This document shows positions 17,442 through 26,864 of a DNA stretch of 64,000 nucleotides, one piece after another (position 1 is the first letter of the stretch; each line of letters starts with the position of its first letter). This stretch comes from Robinsoniella peoriensis (GTDB taxonomy: Bacteria; Bacillota; Clostridia; Lachnospirales; Lachnospiraceae). The stretch is taken from NCBI RefSeq assembly GCF_000797495.1, contig NZ_JTGN01000020.1, forward strand, positions 29,067 to 93,066, given 5' to 3'. The position numbers were made by a program, and so were the translations under genes. The notes below the pieces were generated by a model, which was not told the origin of the DNA, did no database searches, and was given only the letters and a program-made list of their open reading frames with translations.

Positions 17442-18975
17442 TCCTTTTCTTCTCCTTTACCCGATATTCTAAAGGTGTTAAACCTGTTAATTTTTTAAAT
17501 ACCTTAAAAAAGTATTTTGGATTGGAATAGCCGATTTCATCCGAAATACGGTCTGCACTTAAATCTGTTTCCTTTAATAACTGCTTTGCCTTTTCCAGCC
17601 TGATCTCTCCCAGATACTCATTAAAGCTTTTATCCAGCTTTTCTTTTAAAAGGCTGCTGCAATACGCTGGTGTTACAAAAAATTCAGAAGAAATCATCTG
17701 AAGGGTCAGTTTACGGTGATAATTTCTTTGGATATAAGCCTGAACGGAATGAAACAGCTGATTCTGATCCGGGCTTTTCAATTGAATAGAATTTATGATC
17801 AGCGTAATATAACCTGATATTTCATTTTTCATCTTACCCAGGTCATCGCAGTAAAGATATCGTTTATAAAATACACTCATGATATCATCAGTATCCACAC
17901 CCACTCCCACCGCATACTGGTTTACCATTGAAACAATGCTTTCACACGCATTTCCAATCGCTTTCAGGGAGTATCTTTTCGTATCCATTTGATCAAAATA
18001 TGCCTCCATGATCTCTCTTGCCTGTTCCTGATGGTATTTGATTTTCAAAAAGACATCTTTGATATACTCCTGGTTGTATACCTCGTCCCGCTCTTCTTCA
18101 TTTTCATAAAACAGCCTTTTCTGATCCTCCAGTCTGATATTACAGACCAGTTTTTCATTTTTCACATAATTCTTATGAAGCTCACCAAACCCTTTTCTCC
18201 CTTTTGCGATACAGATAAAAATCTTTCCGGCAGCATCTTTCATGATATGACCGGCTATATGCCCTGCTTTTACTTCCATTTTGGAAACCAGTTTTTCTTC
18301 CCTGCAGCTAAGCAGCAGAAATCCATTGCTGCTTCCAAATCCATTCAGCAGAAATTCATGCCTGATATCGCTTAAATAAGACCGGCATATTTGTTCTGCA
18401 TTTTCAGCAATCTTCCTGTCCTTTGTATAAACAGATATTAGCAGGTAATAATGATCCAGTCCCCATCCCTTCTGACGCAGTTCTTCCTCCAGTGCCTCAT
18501 TCCATGGTTCTAAAATGGCGCTGAGCAGAATGTCCTTTATTTTCCGCTGATCCAGTGATTTTGCTTTTTCCTGTAAAATGAAAAAGTTCTTCTGATTCTC
18601 AATCTGTTCAATTGCCTTTTGTAACTGCTTTTCAATTTCTTCCGGGGAAAAAGGCTTAAGTACGTATCCAATCACTCTTTTTTCGATTGCTTTATTCATG
18701 TAATCAAAAGCTTTATATCCGCTGATTACAATGATCGGCTTTTCCGGAAATCGCTCACTGATTCGTTCCAGAAATTCTACGCCGTCCATTTTTTTCATTT
18801 TCATATCAGTAATAATAATATCCGGATTTGTTTCCCCTATGACGCGAAGGCCTTCCACCCCATTTGCTGCTTCTCCCACACAAAGAGCTTTCAATGATGT
18901 GATTTCATCAATCTTACTGATTAATCCCTTCCGGATTAAAACTTCATCATCCACAATAATATAGCGGTATTCCAT
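17431..18975 (-). CDS. Response regulator with AraC-type DNA-binding domain (YesN-like)
   Basis: 514 residues. The receiver has D9/D10, the acceptor D57 in TDMKMKKMDG and the lysine in YVLKPFSPEE. The last 100 residues are an AraC helix-turn-helix pair (LQMISSEFFVTPAYCSS, then ADRISDEIGYSNPKYFFKVF) ending TGLTPLEYRVKEK. The start codon overlaps the kinase stop by one base and the 3' end overlaps the hydrolase gene, so it sits inside the transporter operon it probably controls. Likely target sites are the repeats at 24296-24330. Confidence 0.92.
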   Translation of the reverse strand: MEYRYIIVDDEVLIRKGLISKIDEITSLKALCVGEAANGVEGLRVIGETNPDIIITDMKMKKMDGVEFLERISERFPEKPIIVISGYKAFDYMNKAIEKRVIGYVLKPFSPEEIEKQLQKAIEQIENQKNFFILQEKAKSLDQRKIKDILLSAILEPWNEALEEELRQKGWGLDHYYLLISVYTKDRKIAENAEQICRSYLSDIRHEFLLNGFGSSNGFLLLSCREEKLVSKMEVKAGHIAGHIMKDAAGKIFICIAKGRKGFGELHKNYVKNEKLVCNIRLEDQKRLFYENEEERDEVYNQEYIKDVFLKIKYHQEQAREIMEAYFDQMDTKRYSLKAIGNACESIVSMVNQYAVGVGVDTDDIMSVFYKRYLYCDDLGKMKNEISGYITLIINSIQLKSPDQNQLFHSVQAYIQRNYHRKLTLQMISSEFFVTPAYCSSLLKEKLDKSFNEYLGEIRLEKAKQLLKETDLSADRISDEIGYSNPKYFFKVFKKLTGLTPLEYRVKEKKRNAL

Positions 18976-20756
18976 TACTGTTCCACCTCTTCTCCTGCAT
19001 GAAATGGCAGGCAGACCTTTACTTCCACACCTCTTCCCGCCAGATTCTCAATCTCCAGTCCATACTCTTCCCCATACAGCAGCTGTATTCTTTTATAAAT
19101 GTTAGACAGGCCGATGCTGGCATATCTTGCATCCTCAGCCAAATGCTCGGGATGGTAGATTCTCCTGCGGACTTCCCGTAAGGTATCTTCCTCCATCCCT
19201 ATCCCGTTGTCCTGTACGGCTATGATGGTCTTCCCATCCTGCCGATAAGCCCGCACTACAATAATCCACGGCGGTTCCTCGCCCGCAAGCCCATGTTCGA
19301 TAGAGTTTTCAATCACCGGCTGCAGCATAAATTTCAAAACAGGACTTTGCAGTATTTCCTCTGAACTTTCTATCTTAAGCAGAATAGGGCTTCCAAACCG
19401 GATCTCCTGTATATTGAGATATTCACGGATATGAGATATCTCCGTTGCCAGTGTCTCCTCATCTGATTCATATTCGATGCTGTACCGGAGCATATCGCCC
19501 AGGGATTTTGACATTACTGCAATCTGGTTATTCTTTTCAATTTTCGCCAGACAGTTGATATTCTCCAATGTATTAAATATAAAATGAGCGTTAATCTGTG
19601 ACATCAGATTCCGCAGTCTGGACTTCAGAAATTTAATCTCCGCAACATAAGTATCTTCAATCAGGCAGTTGATTTTCTTTATCATTTTATCAAAATGCCG
19701 ATATAGTGATCCAATTTCATCTTTTCTTTCCTGATAATTATGATGAAAGGTCAAATCTGTAATCGGGGTCTCATGCATGCTCCCTGAAAGTTCCACCAGC
19801 GGACGGATAAACATCCGCTCCAGCAAATACCCCAGAATAACGACAAATAAAATGATGACCATAATCAAAAGTATCAAATATTCCATGTTCTGTGTATACA
19901 GCTGTTTTTGGCTGTCAAAGGATACTTCCGATACAATCTTCCAGTCATTGATATCAAGCGTGCCATAGATATAGGCATCATTGGTATCCTTACGAAAAAT
20001 AATGCCTTTGTTATTCTTCGTAATCTGATGGATATCATCCGGAGCGCGCCTGTCCGGCTCGCTGCTTGCGGGAATAGTTTTCCCGTCTGCATCCATCAAA
20101 AAGCTCTCTCCCCAGGGCAGCGTGCTTTCTCCCAATGCATCAAACATCTGATCCGTGCAGACTACTGCCAGCACCCCCGTATGTTTCCCCTTCACATCTG
20201 TAAACCGCCTCGCCATAAGAATTGACTGACTCTTGCTGTGCCTGCTCTGATAGGTTTCAATAATCTGAAATTCCCTGCTGTCCAACAGACTTTTATACCA
20301 GGATGCATTTTGATAATCCTCTTCTAAATAAAACTCTTTATTTTTTACAAACGAATATGTATAACCGCTTTCCGTAAACAGGTAAACCCCGCTGGCATAA
20401 GTATTATTCCCAATAAGATTGCTGCTCACATATTCAAATTTACGGTAGTTGGTAAGCCGCTCCATTGGCGTGGGCTCTCTGCCAGCCCCTTCCTGTTCAC
20501 AAATGGACAGCATACAGCTGTCATTGTCGTACTGACTGAAAATCAATGAAGTCATAAGATCATTCAGATTCACAAAGGTACTGTTAATACCGGTTACCAT
20601 TTTTTGTACTTCGTTATCACTTGCCACTGAAATCTGGCTGTTGTAATACTCCATATTGTGTTTCAGAATCACCCCGAACAATATCAGAATCGGTAAAATT
20701 GATATTCCCAGAAGACAAATTAAAAATTTAAAACGAATGCTTTTTAAAATTTTCAT
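18975..20756 (-). CDS. Membrane sensor histidine kinase (YesM-like)
   Basis: 593 residues. Membrane segments at about 9-30 and 300-320 enclose an extracellular Cache-like sensing domain; a HAMP linker follows, then the kinase domain with the acceptor histidine in SQINAHFIFNTLEN (near residue 390; the usual NPHF is NAHF here) and DNGIGM in the ATP-binding domain. GGAGGTGG stands before ATG. It is co-transcribed with the regulator at 17431-18975 and with the permeases just upstream, so the sensor is made together with the transporter it controls. Confidence 0.92.
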   Translation of the reverse strand: MKILKSIRFKFLICLLGISILPILILFGVILKHNMEYYNSQISVASDNEVQKMVTGINSTFVNLNDLMTSLIFSQYDNDSCMLSICEQEGAGREPTPMERLTNYRKFEYVSSNLIGNNTYASGVYLFTESGYTYSFVKNKEFYLEEDYQNASWYKSLLDSREFQIIETYQSRHSKSQSILMARRFTDVKGKHTGVLAVVCTDQMFDALGESTLPWGESFLMDADGKTIPASSEPDRRAPDDIHQITKNNKGIIFRKDTNDAYIYGTLDINDWKIVSEVSFDSQKQLYTQNMEYLILLIMVIILFVVILGYLLERMFIRPLVELSGSMHETPITDLTFHHNYQERKDEIGSLYRHFDKMIKKINCLIEDTYVAEIKFLKSRLRNLMSQINAHFIFNTLENINCLAKIEKNNQIAVMSKSLGDMLRYSIEYESDEETLATEISHIREYLNIQEIRFGSPILLKIESSEEILQSPVLKFMLQPVIENSIEHGLAGEEPPWIIVVRAYRQDGKTIIAVQDNGIGMEEDTLREVRRRIYHPEHLAEDARYASIGLSNIYKRIQLLYGEEYGLEIENLAGRGVEVKVCLPFHAGEEVEQ

Positions 20757-20804
20757 TACACCACCTCCAGAAATATTTTACCCAATTAACAGCCAAAACA
20801 CAAT

Positions 20805-21638
20805 TCAACCTTTGACAGCTCCCACCGTCAGTCCGCTTACGAAATACCTCTGCAGGAACATATAAATAATCAAAATTGGAATTGCACTTAAAAAACAGGC
20901 AGCAAACAGCATATTCCACTGGGTGGCGTTCTCCATGTCACCGATAAAATTCAGCATGGTAAGCGGCAGTGTTTTTTTCTCCGGTGCCGATAAAAACAGC
21001 ATACCAAAGAAGAAATCGTTCCAAATCGGCACTCCCTGGGTAATAACGATAGAAGTAAGTGCGGGTTTTGTGAGGGGTGCAACAATTCTGACAAAGGTAT
21101 ATACCGTCCCGGCGCCGTCAATTCTGGCTGCTTCCTCAAGTACATAGGGAACACCGGACTTGATAAAATTTGTATACAAAAAAATGGAAAACGGCAGAGC
21201 CGAAGTTACATACAATGCAATTGGGGCAGCAATGGTGTTACCCATATGCAGGGCATTTACAATCCGGTACATTGGTATAATGGACATCTGTGCGGATACA
21301 ATCATACCTGCAAGGAAAAAAATCTGAAAAAAGCCTCCCAGCATTCCTTTCAGCCTTGCGATAGCATATCCTGCCATTGCACAAAAAATCACCAGAATAA
21401 GTACACTGATTCCCGTTACCAGTATACTGTTGCCAAGTGCTCTGAAATAATTCATCTTTCCAAAGGCTACCCCGTAACTTTCCAGACTGAAACTATGGAA
21501 TAAATTCAGATAAGAGGTACTGTCTTTTACTTCCCTGAGGGAGCCCGATAAAGCAATAATCAGAGGCGATAAAAATATTACGAAAAAGACTGCGATTCCC
21601 AGCGTCCATAAAATTTCACTTTTTGTGTTCTTTTTCAT
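20805..21638 (-). CDS. Carbohydrate ABC transporter permease, MalG type
   Basis: 277 residues with six predicted membrane segments. The coupling loop reads LEEAARIDGAGTVYTFVRIV and the C-terminus SGLTVGAVKG is typical. The start codon overlaps the stop of the MalF-type gene by one base, so the two subunits are translated together. It works with the binding protein at 22620-24044. Confidence 0.92.
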   Translation of the reverse strand: MKKNTKSEILWTLGIAVFFVIFLSPLIIALSGSLREVKDSTSYLNLFHSFSLESYGVAFGKMNYFRALGNSILVTGISVLILVIFCAMAGYAIARLKGMLGGFFQIFFLAGMIVSAQMSIIPMYRIVNALHMGNTIAAPIALYVTSALPFSIFLYTNFIKSGVPYVLEEAARIDGAGTVYTFVRIVAPLTKPALTSIVITQGVPIWNDFFFGMLFLSAPEKKTLPLTMLNFIGDMENATQWNMLFAACFLSAIPILIIYMFLQRYFVSGLTVGAVKG

Positions 21639-22513
21639 TATGCTTCCAGCTCCTTTCGTTTCATAATGCGAAGTACAATTACGGAAATAATCAGGATAAA
21701 TATGAAGGCAACCGCAGCCAGTGCCTCTGCTTTTCCAAACTGGCTTTCCACAAATGCCATTTTATAAATCGAATACATTAACGTACTGGACGAATTACCC
21801 GGTCCCCCTCCCGTAAGGGCAAATACATAATCAAACGATTTAAAGCCTCCAATCAGACCAAGCATAACATTAATCGTAATCGTATTGGACAGCATTGGAA
21901 TTTTGACAAAACGGATAGCCTGCCATCCCGTACATCCATCTATTTTTGCCGATTCAATAACTTCTTCGGAGATATTCTGTAATCCCGCAAGATAAATAAT
22001 CGTCATGGTACCGGAAGTTTTCCAGGTTTCCACAAAGGCTGATGCCAAAAGGGAAGTTCCTTTCTGCCCCAACAGATTCGGCACAATATCCAGTCCCAGT
22101 TTGTTGAATATTTCTGAGATCATACCATAATATGGAGCATAGACATAGCTCCACAAAAATGCTACCACAATGGTGCTAAATAACGCCGGCAGATAAAATA
22201 CCGTTCGGAAAAATCCCTTTGCCTTTAACTTCTTATTTAATATTAACGCCAGCGTAAGCGCCTGGATATTTCCATATGTAACTACAAATACGGCATATAT
22301 TACAGTATTCTTCATAGAGTTGAACATTGTCCCGTCTTTTAACAGGTACTTAAAGTTATTCAGTCCTATAAATTTATACTCACCCATTCCGCTCCAGTTT
22401 GTGACGCCATAGAAAAAGGACATCAAAACGGGCAGTATCCAGAATGTGACATACATCAGCAATGCCGGAACGATAAACAGCAATAGCACGTTTCTCTTTT
22501 TTTTATCAAACAT
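21638..22513 (-). CDS. Carbohydrate ABC transporter permease, MalF type
   Basis: About 291 residues. The first membrane segment is LLLFIVPALLMYVTFWILPV, the coupling loop is VIESAKIDGCTGWQAIRFV and ALTGGGPGNSSSTLMY is typical of MalF-like subunits. I prefer ATG at 22513 (MFDKKKR) because GGAGAGGAAAG precedes it with good spacing; an ATG twelve codons upstream (22549) lacks a ribosome-binding site. The preceding gap carries a strong stem-loop. Confidence 0.9.
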   Translation of the reverse strand: MFDKKKRNVLLLFIVPALLMYVTFWILPVLMSFFYGVTNWSGMGEYKFIGLNNFKYLLKDGTMFNSMKNTVIYAVFVVTYGNIQALTLALILNKKLKAKGFFRTVFYLPALFSTIVVAFLWSYVYAPYYGMISEIFNKLGLDIVPNLLGQKGTSLLASAFVETWKTSGTMTIIYLAGLQNISEEVIESAKIDGCTGWQAIRFVKIPMLSNTITINVMLGLIGGFKSFDYVFALTGGGPGNSSSTLMYSIYKMAFVESQFGKAEALAAVAFIFILIISVIVLRIMKRKELEA

Positions 22514-22560
22514 ACCGCTTTCCTCTCCAGATTTTAAATTCAACCTCATGTTATAAAACA

Positions 22561-22599
22561 GGGCACTTACAAAAATGAAGATCAGATTTGTAAATGCCC
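22561..22599 (-). other. Intercistronic stem-loop between binding protein and permease
   Basis: GGGCA-TTACAAA pairs with TTTGTAA-TGCCC (one internal mismatch, 13-base loop). Only a weak TGTTTT follows on the minus strand, so it is at best a partial terminator. It occupies the same place as the hairpins at 4868-4896 and 36845-36883, although the sequences are unrelated. Confidence 0.75.
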
Positions 22600-22619
22600 A
22601 GAGCGTGTTTCAAAGGGGG

Positions 22620-24044
22620 TTAGTTTCCATTCAGCTCATCAAATTTGTCCTGCATCGCCTGGCAGACATCTTCTGCAGATGCATTTCCCGCAATTACTTC
22701 CTGGAATTTTGTGCACATCATATCGCTGACACCTTCCGGCCATGCATTGTTCAGGTTGTAGATACTCGGGTCCTCTTTATATTTCTCCAGATACTCTTTT
22801 ACCAGCGGTCTGGAATCCTCAATCCCTTCATAACAGGAAATATCGGAACTGGTTTCTACCCATTTTTCAAACAGCGGAGTACCTTCTGTAAACCAGTACT
22901 CCAGAACCTGATCAATTGCTTCCTGGTTTGCGGAGTTTGCGCTGGCAAAAACACCATTGGATGGAGTCAGATTATATACAAAATCTTTTCCTTCATCATT
23001 GGACGGAATACAGAACATCCCTTTATCGAATTCCTCTGCCCCATTTTTATTCAACGCATCGTATCCGAAACTTCCGTCAAATATCATGGCTGCCCTGCCA
23101 TCTAAGAATGCCTGACGGCTTTGTTCCTGGGACAGTCCAAGTGAATTTTCGATGATATACCCTTTGTCATATAAAGTTTTATATTTGTCGATGGTATTTA
23201 CCCAGCAGTCATCCGTAAACTTAGTTTCACCGGTGAATAACTGGCTGTCAAAGTCCATATTATCTGCATAAATCTGAGAGGCACCGATCTGGTACACGCC
23301 AAACTGTACAACAAAGGACTGCTTATCTCCCATGGTAATCGGAGTATAGCCCGCTGCTTTCAGTTTTTCACAGCACTCCAGGAACTGATCCCAATTTTCC
23401 GGCATCTGGCTGATACCAGCCTTTTCAAATGCTGCTTTGTTATACCAGGTGGTCAAAAAACTGGAGCCTAACGGTATCCCGTAGTTTTTGCCATCAAACA
23501 TATAAGAGTCGGCAATTTCTTTTTTAAACTTACCCAACTGGGAGAATCCGGACAGATCTTTTACATAACCTGCATCCACCAGATCCTTAGCCTGCAGCCC
23601 TGCCCACCAGGTAAAGATATCAGGCCCCTGCCCGCTGGCAAACTTTAACCGGACTGTCTGTTTGTACTGATCTGTGGGAAGCTGTTCTACTTCTACATTA
23701 ATATTCGGATACTTCTCCTTCACCAGCTCCGGAAGCCAGTCCAGATAAAAATCCTTGTTATCCGTAGTGGGTCTGGTTGTCACCATAAGTGACAGGGTTA
23801 CAGGCTCTCCGTCCTCAGCCTCTTTCCGGGTTTCTTCGCTGTCTTTAACATCCCCAGAGTTCTTTGCTGTTTCACCGCTCTCCTTGGTTTCAGCTTTTGT
23901 GTCTTCCGTTGATTTTGAGCTCTTTGCTGCATTTGTAGCTTCCGTTGATTTTGTTCCTTCGGCAGAACTGCTGCCGCCGCCACATGCTGTCATTGATAAT
24001 ACCATTGCCGCTGCCATTAAAATACTAACTAACTTTTTCTTCAT
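22620..24044 (-). CDS. Sugar ABC transporter substrate-binding lipoprotein
   Basis: 474-residue family 1 solute-binding protein. The signal peptide ends at Cys21 in MTACGGG. A long low-complexity linker rich in Ser, Thr, Glu and Lys follows (about 25-75) before the folded part begins with VTLSLMVTTRPTTDN. FASGQGPDIFTWW and the DGRAAMIFDGSF segment are typical of the family. Its message starts with an unusual leader of about 230 bases that contains a 13-base tandem array. It heads the operon that runs to 12276. The ligand is unknown; rhamnose-containing material is a guess from the GH106-like gene. Confidence 0.92.
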   Translation of the reverse strand: MKKKLVSILMAAAMVLSMTACGGGSSSAEGTKSTEATNAAKSSKSTEDTKAETKESGETAKNSGDVKDSEETRKEAEDGEPVTLSLMVTTRPTTDNKDFYLDWLPELVKEKYPNINVEVEQLPTDQYKQTVRLKFASGQGPDIFTWWAGLQAKDLVDAGYVKDLSGFSQLGKFKKEIADSYMFDGKNYGIPLGSSFLTTWYNKAAFEKAGISQMPENWDQFLECCEKLKAAGYTPITMGDKQSFVVQFGVYQIGASQIYADNMDFDSQLFTGETKFTDDCWVNTIDKYKTLYDKGYIIENSLGLSQEQSRQAFLDGRAAMIFDGSFGYDALNKNGAEEFDKGMFCIPSNDEGKDFVYNLTPSNGVFASANSANQEAIDQVLEYWFTEGTPLFEKWVETSSDISCYEGIEDSRPLVKEYLEKYKEDPSIYNLNNAWPEGVSDMMCTKFQEVIAGNASAEDVCQAMQDKFDELNGN

Positions 24045-24069
24045 GTATTCCCTCCTGGTTTTCTGATTC

Positions 24070-24236
24070 CATTATCTTATTGCATTACCTTATTACATTT
24101 TCATATTGCATTATTTTTGCAATATTTTATTGCATTATTTAATTCATTATTTTATTGCTATATTTTATTGCTTTGTTTATTGCTATATTTTATTGCTTTA
24201 TTTTATTACTATATTTTATTGCTTTATTTTATTGCT
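24070..24236 (-). repeat. 13-bp tandem array (about 13 copies) in a 5' leader
   Basis: On the minus strand GCAATAAAATATA-like units recur with a period of 13 bases (occasionally 11-12): the TGC/TAC anchor appears at 24081, 24094, 24107, 24118, 24131, 24156, 24169, 24181, 24194, 24207, 24220 and 24233, with a degenerate copy near 24144. Copies near the start codon are more diverged. The unit is AT-rich and G-poor and would leave an unstructured leader before the AGGAGG of the binding-protein gene. Confidence 0.85.
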
Positions 24237-24280
24237 TTGGTTTTATTCTTGGTCCCTGCAGGTTTCTTTTTCATGACCAA

Positions 24281-24330
24281 ATCATACCATGAACGGGAGT
24301 AACTTTTATATATTAGTTGGAGTAACTTTT
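24281..24330 (-). promoter_or_regulatory. Promoter with two 12-bp direct repeats (candidate regulator site)
   Basis: GGAGTAACTTTT occurs at 24296-24307 and again at 24319-24330 (period 23). On the minus strand these lie just upstream of a TATGAT box (24281-24286). There is no good -35 box, so an activator is likely; the YesN-like regulator at 17431-18975 is the natural candidate. The rest of the gap up to 24495 holds the TetR-gene promoter region with three AGTCAAT copies near 24369, 24402 and 24417 and no other feature. Confidence 0.55.
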
Positions 24331-24495
24331 TTATGCAAATTTAATGTCCCTGCCCCCTTGTAAAAAATAGTCAATAGCATATAATTAGGATTAACCAGTC
24401 TAGTCAATCCTGCACAGTCAATCAAATAAAGCAAAAAAATACACTGTGGTACCCATATTTCAAATATTTTAACTATTTAAAGGAGGAGGTTTCCC

Positions 24496-25116
24496 ATGAA
24501 TGAAATGTTTTTTCGCCTGCCGGAAGAAAAACAGCAGCGTATTATCAACGCCGGAATTGAAGTGTTTTCCAATCACGAATACAAACGGGCTTCAACAGAT
24601 GAAATTGCCAGAAAAGCCGGTATCTCCAAAGGGCTGCTCTTCCACTATTTTCACAATAAGAAAAGTTTTTATCTGTATTTGCTGGAATATACCGTTTCTC
24701 TTGTAAAAAATTATATTATGGATATGCATTTTGAAGATATCACCGATTTTTTTGAATTGCTTCATTACATGGCCCAAAAGAAGGCAGTTATCCTGGCAAA
24801 AACACCTCATATTATGAATTTTTTTATTAAGACTTATTATTCCCAAAATGAAACTGTCTCCGGCGAAGTACAGGATAAAATGCAGTCGCAGATTGATACT
24901 TCTTTTGAGAAATATTTAAAAAATATTGATCTGGGTAGGTTTAAAGAAGAGATTGACCCAAAAGAGATTTACCACATGTTAATCTGGATGACGGAGGGCT
25001 ATATGTATGAAAAAGAACGGGTTTCGGAAACTGTACTGATACCGGAACTGATGAATCATTACACTATCTGGTCCGATTTATTAAAAAAGGTATCCTATAA
25101 GGAGGAGTTCTTATGA
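24496..25116 (+). CDS. TetR/AcrR family transcriptional regulator
   Basis: 206 residues. The N-terminal helix-turn-helix is clear (ASTDEIARKAGISKGLLFHYF, residues about 33-53, within a 60-residue TetR domain), and the rest is an alpha-helical ligand-binding region without a recognisable signature. AAAGGAGGAGG precedes ATG. It overlaps the ATPase gene by four bases and so is the first gene of a plus-strand operon with an ABC-2 exporter, which it probably represses until a drug, peptide or membrane stress signal binds. Confidence 0.9.
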   Translation: MNEMFFRLPEEKQQRIINAGIEVFSNHEYKRASTDEIARKAGISKGLLFHYFHNKKSFYLYLLEYTVSLVKNYIMDMHFEDITDFFELLHYMAQKKAVILAKTPHIMNFFIKTYYSQNETVSGEVQDKMQSQIDTSFEKYLKNIDLGRFKEEIDPKEIYHMLIWMTEGYMYEKERVSETVLIPELMNHYTIWSDLLKKVSYKEEFL

Positions 25117-25994
25117 CGAAGAACATTATTGAAATCAATAAACTGACAAAGACTTACGGCAAACACCGCGGTATCGAGGATATTACCCTTTCTATACAGG
25201 AGGGTGAAATCTTTGGATTTATTGGTCCTAACGGTGCCGGAAAGTCCACCACGATCCGATGTCTTCTGTCGCTGATTTATCCAACCAGCGGTTCTGCTTC
25301 CATCTTTGGCGCCGACTGCATCAAAAATGCCAGCGAAATTGCAAAAGAAGTAGGATACCTGCCCAGCGAGGTGTTTTATTATGACAATATGAAGGTAAAA
25401 GACCTGCTTAATTACTCTGCTTCCTTTTATAAAAAGGACTGTAAGAAAAAGATAAGGGAATTATGTGATGTTCTGGAATTGGATACCGGACGCAAGATCG
25501 AGGACCTGTCCTTTGGAAACCGCAAGAAAGTCGGTATTGTACAGGGATTGTTACATAGTCCTAAATTAATTATTCTGGATGAACCTACCAGTGGGCTGGA
25601 CCCATTGATGCAGAAGAAATTCTTTGATCTGATCCAGGAGGAAAACCGTAATGGTGCCACCGTTTTCTTTTCCTCCCATATCCTGTCAGAGGTTCAGAAA
25701 ATATGTGACCGTGTGGGCTTTATAAAAGAAGGAAAACTGATTAAACTAGATACCATGTCATCCTTAAAAGAAGACAGTTATAAAAAGATAGAACTGGAAT
25801 CCAAAGAAGCACTTAATCCGGATGTATTTCAAATAAAGGGCCTGTCTAACCTGAAAATAGAAAAACTCCATGCATCCTTTATTTATCGTGGTAATGTTAA
25901 CCGGATGACGCATCTGTTAGGCGAACTCTCCCTGCAGGATCTAAGCGTTCAGGAACCGGATCTGGAAGAGATCTTTATGCATTACTATAATTAG
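25113..25994 (+). CDS. ABC-2 type exporter ATP-binding protein
   Basis: 293 residues. Walker A is GPNGAGKST near residue 38, the signature is LSFGNRKKVGI (a variant of LSGGQ) near 128, Walker B is KLIILDEPTSGLDP near 150 and the switch histidine is in FFSSHIL. The C-terminal 80 residues form the regulatory extension of BcrA/CcmA-type exporters. AAGGAGG precedes ATG, and the gene overlaps the TetR stop. It powers the two membrane proteins encoded next, exporting an unknown substrate, possibly an antimicrobial peptide. Confidence 0.92.
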   Translation: MTKNIIEINKLTKTYGKHRGIEDITLSIQEGEIFGFIGPNGAGKSTTIRCLLSLIYPTSGSASIFGADCIKNASEIAKEVGYLPSEVFYYDNMKVKDLLNYSASFYKKDCKKKIRELCDVLELDTGRKIEDLSFGNRKKVGIVQGLLHSPKLIILDEPTSGLDPLMQKKFFDLIQEENRNGATVFFSSHILSEVQKICDRVGFIKEGKLIKLDTMSSLKEDSYKKIELESKEALNPDVFQIKGLSNLKIEKLHASFIYRGNVNRMTHLLGELSLQDLSVQEPDLEEIFMHYYN

Positions 25995-26007
25995 GAGGGG
26001 GATTTCT

Positions 26008-26802
26008 ATGAACATATTTATTCAGGAATTTAAGTGGAATCTTAAGCCCGCACTTATATGGGCATTGTCATTAAGCTGCGCTGGCATATTCTTTATCTGC
26101 CTGTATCCTTCTTTTACCGGGGATATGGAAGCAGTTAATAAACTAATGGAACAATATCCTCCCGAAGTATTAAAGGCTCTTGGTCTGGGACCTGACGGTC
26201 TTGGCAGTTTTCACGGTTTCTACAGCTTTGTGCTGGTGTATGTGATCCTCTGTTCTTCCATTCAGGGTTTGATTTCCGGAATCCAGGTGATTGGCAAAGA
26301 AAGTGCACGCAAAACCTGTGATTTTTTATTTACCAAACCCGTAAGCCGGATCCGTATATTGGCAAATAAATATCTGGCAGTTGTGCTCTGTATTATTATA
26401 TCCGGATTTATATATTTTGGTGTGAGTTTCATTTTTGCAAACCAATATGGCGGTGCATTTAACCATAAGATATTCTATCTGCTCTCTTTTGCTGTGATAC
26501 TGACCGGACTTTTATTTACCGCACTGGGATTCTGTATCGGTTGTTTTTTGAAAAAGGCTAAAGCTCCTGTCTTTATTGGAATCGGAGTTGGCGCACTTTG
26601 CTTTGGGCTCCAGATGTTAGCAAATATGTTTGATGAAAGGGCACTGGATTTTATCTCTCCAATGAGCTACATCAATCCCTCTTACATTACATTAAATCAG
26701 AAGTATGACTATCCTTTGCTGATCTGTCTGATCGTGGCTGTTATTTTACTTACACTGCTAGGCTTCTGGCGTTACCAGACAAAAGATATTCACAGTGCTT
26801 AA
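26008..26802 (+). CDS. ABC-2 type exporter permease subunit
   Basis: 264 residues with six predicted membrane segments, starting in PALIWALSLSCAGIFFICLY. The pattern IGKESARKTCDFLFTKPVSRIRILANKY between the second and third segments is the usual cytoplasmic loop of ABC-2 permeases. It follows the ATPase gene by 13 bases with AGGAGGGGG before ATG. It shares length and layout with the next gene, so the exporter is probably a heterodimer. Confidence 0.88.
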   Translation: MNIFIQEFKWNLKPALIWALSLSCAGIFFICLYPSFTGDMEAVNKLMEQYPPEVLKALGLGPDGLGSFHGFYSFVLVYVILCSSIQGLISGIQVIGKESARKTCDFLFTKPVSRIRILANKYLAVVLCIIISGFIYFGVSFIFANQYGGAFNHKIFYLLSFAVILTGLLFTALGFCIGCFLKKAKAPVFIGIGVGALCFGLQMLANMFDERALDFISPMSYINPSYITLNQKYDYPLLICLIVAVILLTLLGFWRYQTKDIHSA

Positions 26803-26864
26803 AGCGTGTCTGAATGCTTTGACACTCCATTTTCAATTACTCTCTGGGAAGGAGACCATTTATT

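Noticed and set aside
24070..24236. The 13-base array as a replication-origin iteron set
   Set aside because: No replication initiator gene or DnaA boxes nearby, and it lies in a gene leader on a chromosome-like stretch.
24117..24302. A plus-strand frame rich in Leu/Tyr/Ile over the 13-base array
   Set aside because: It is an artefact of AT-rich repeats, without a ribosome-binding site.
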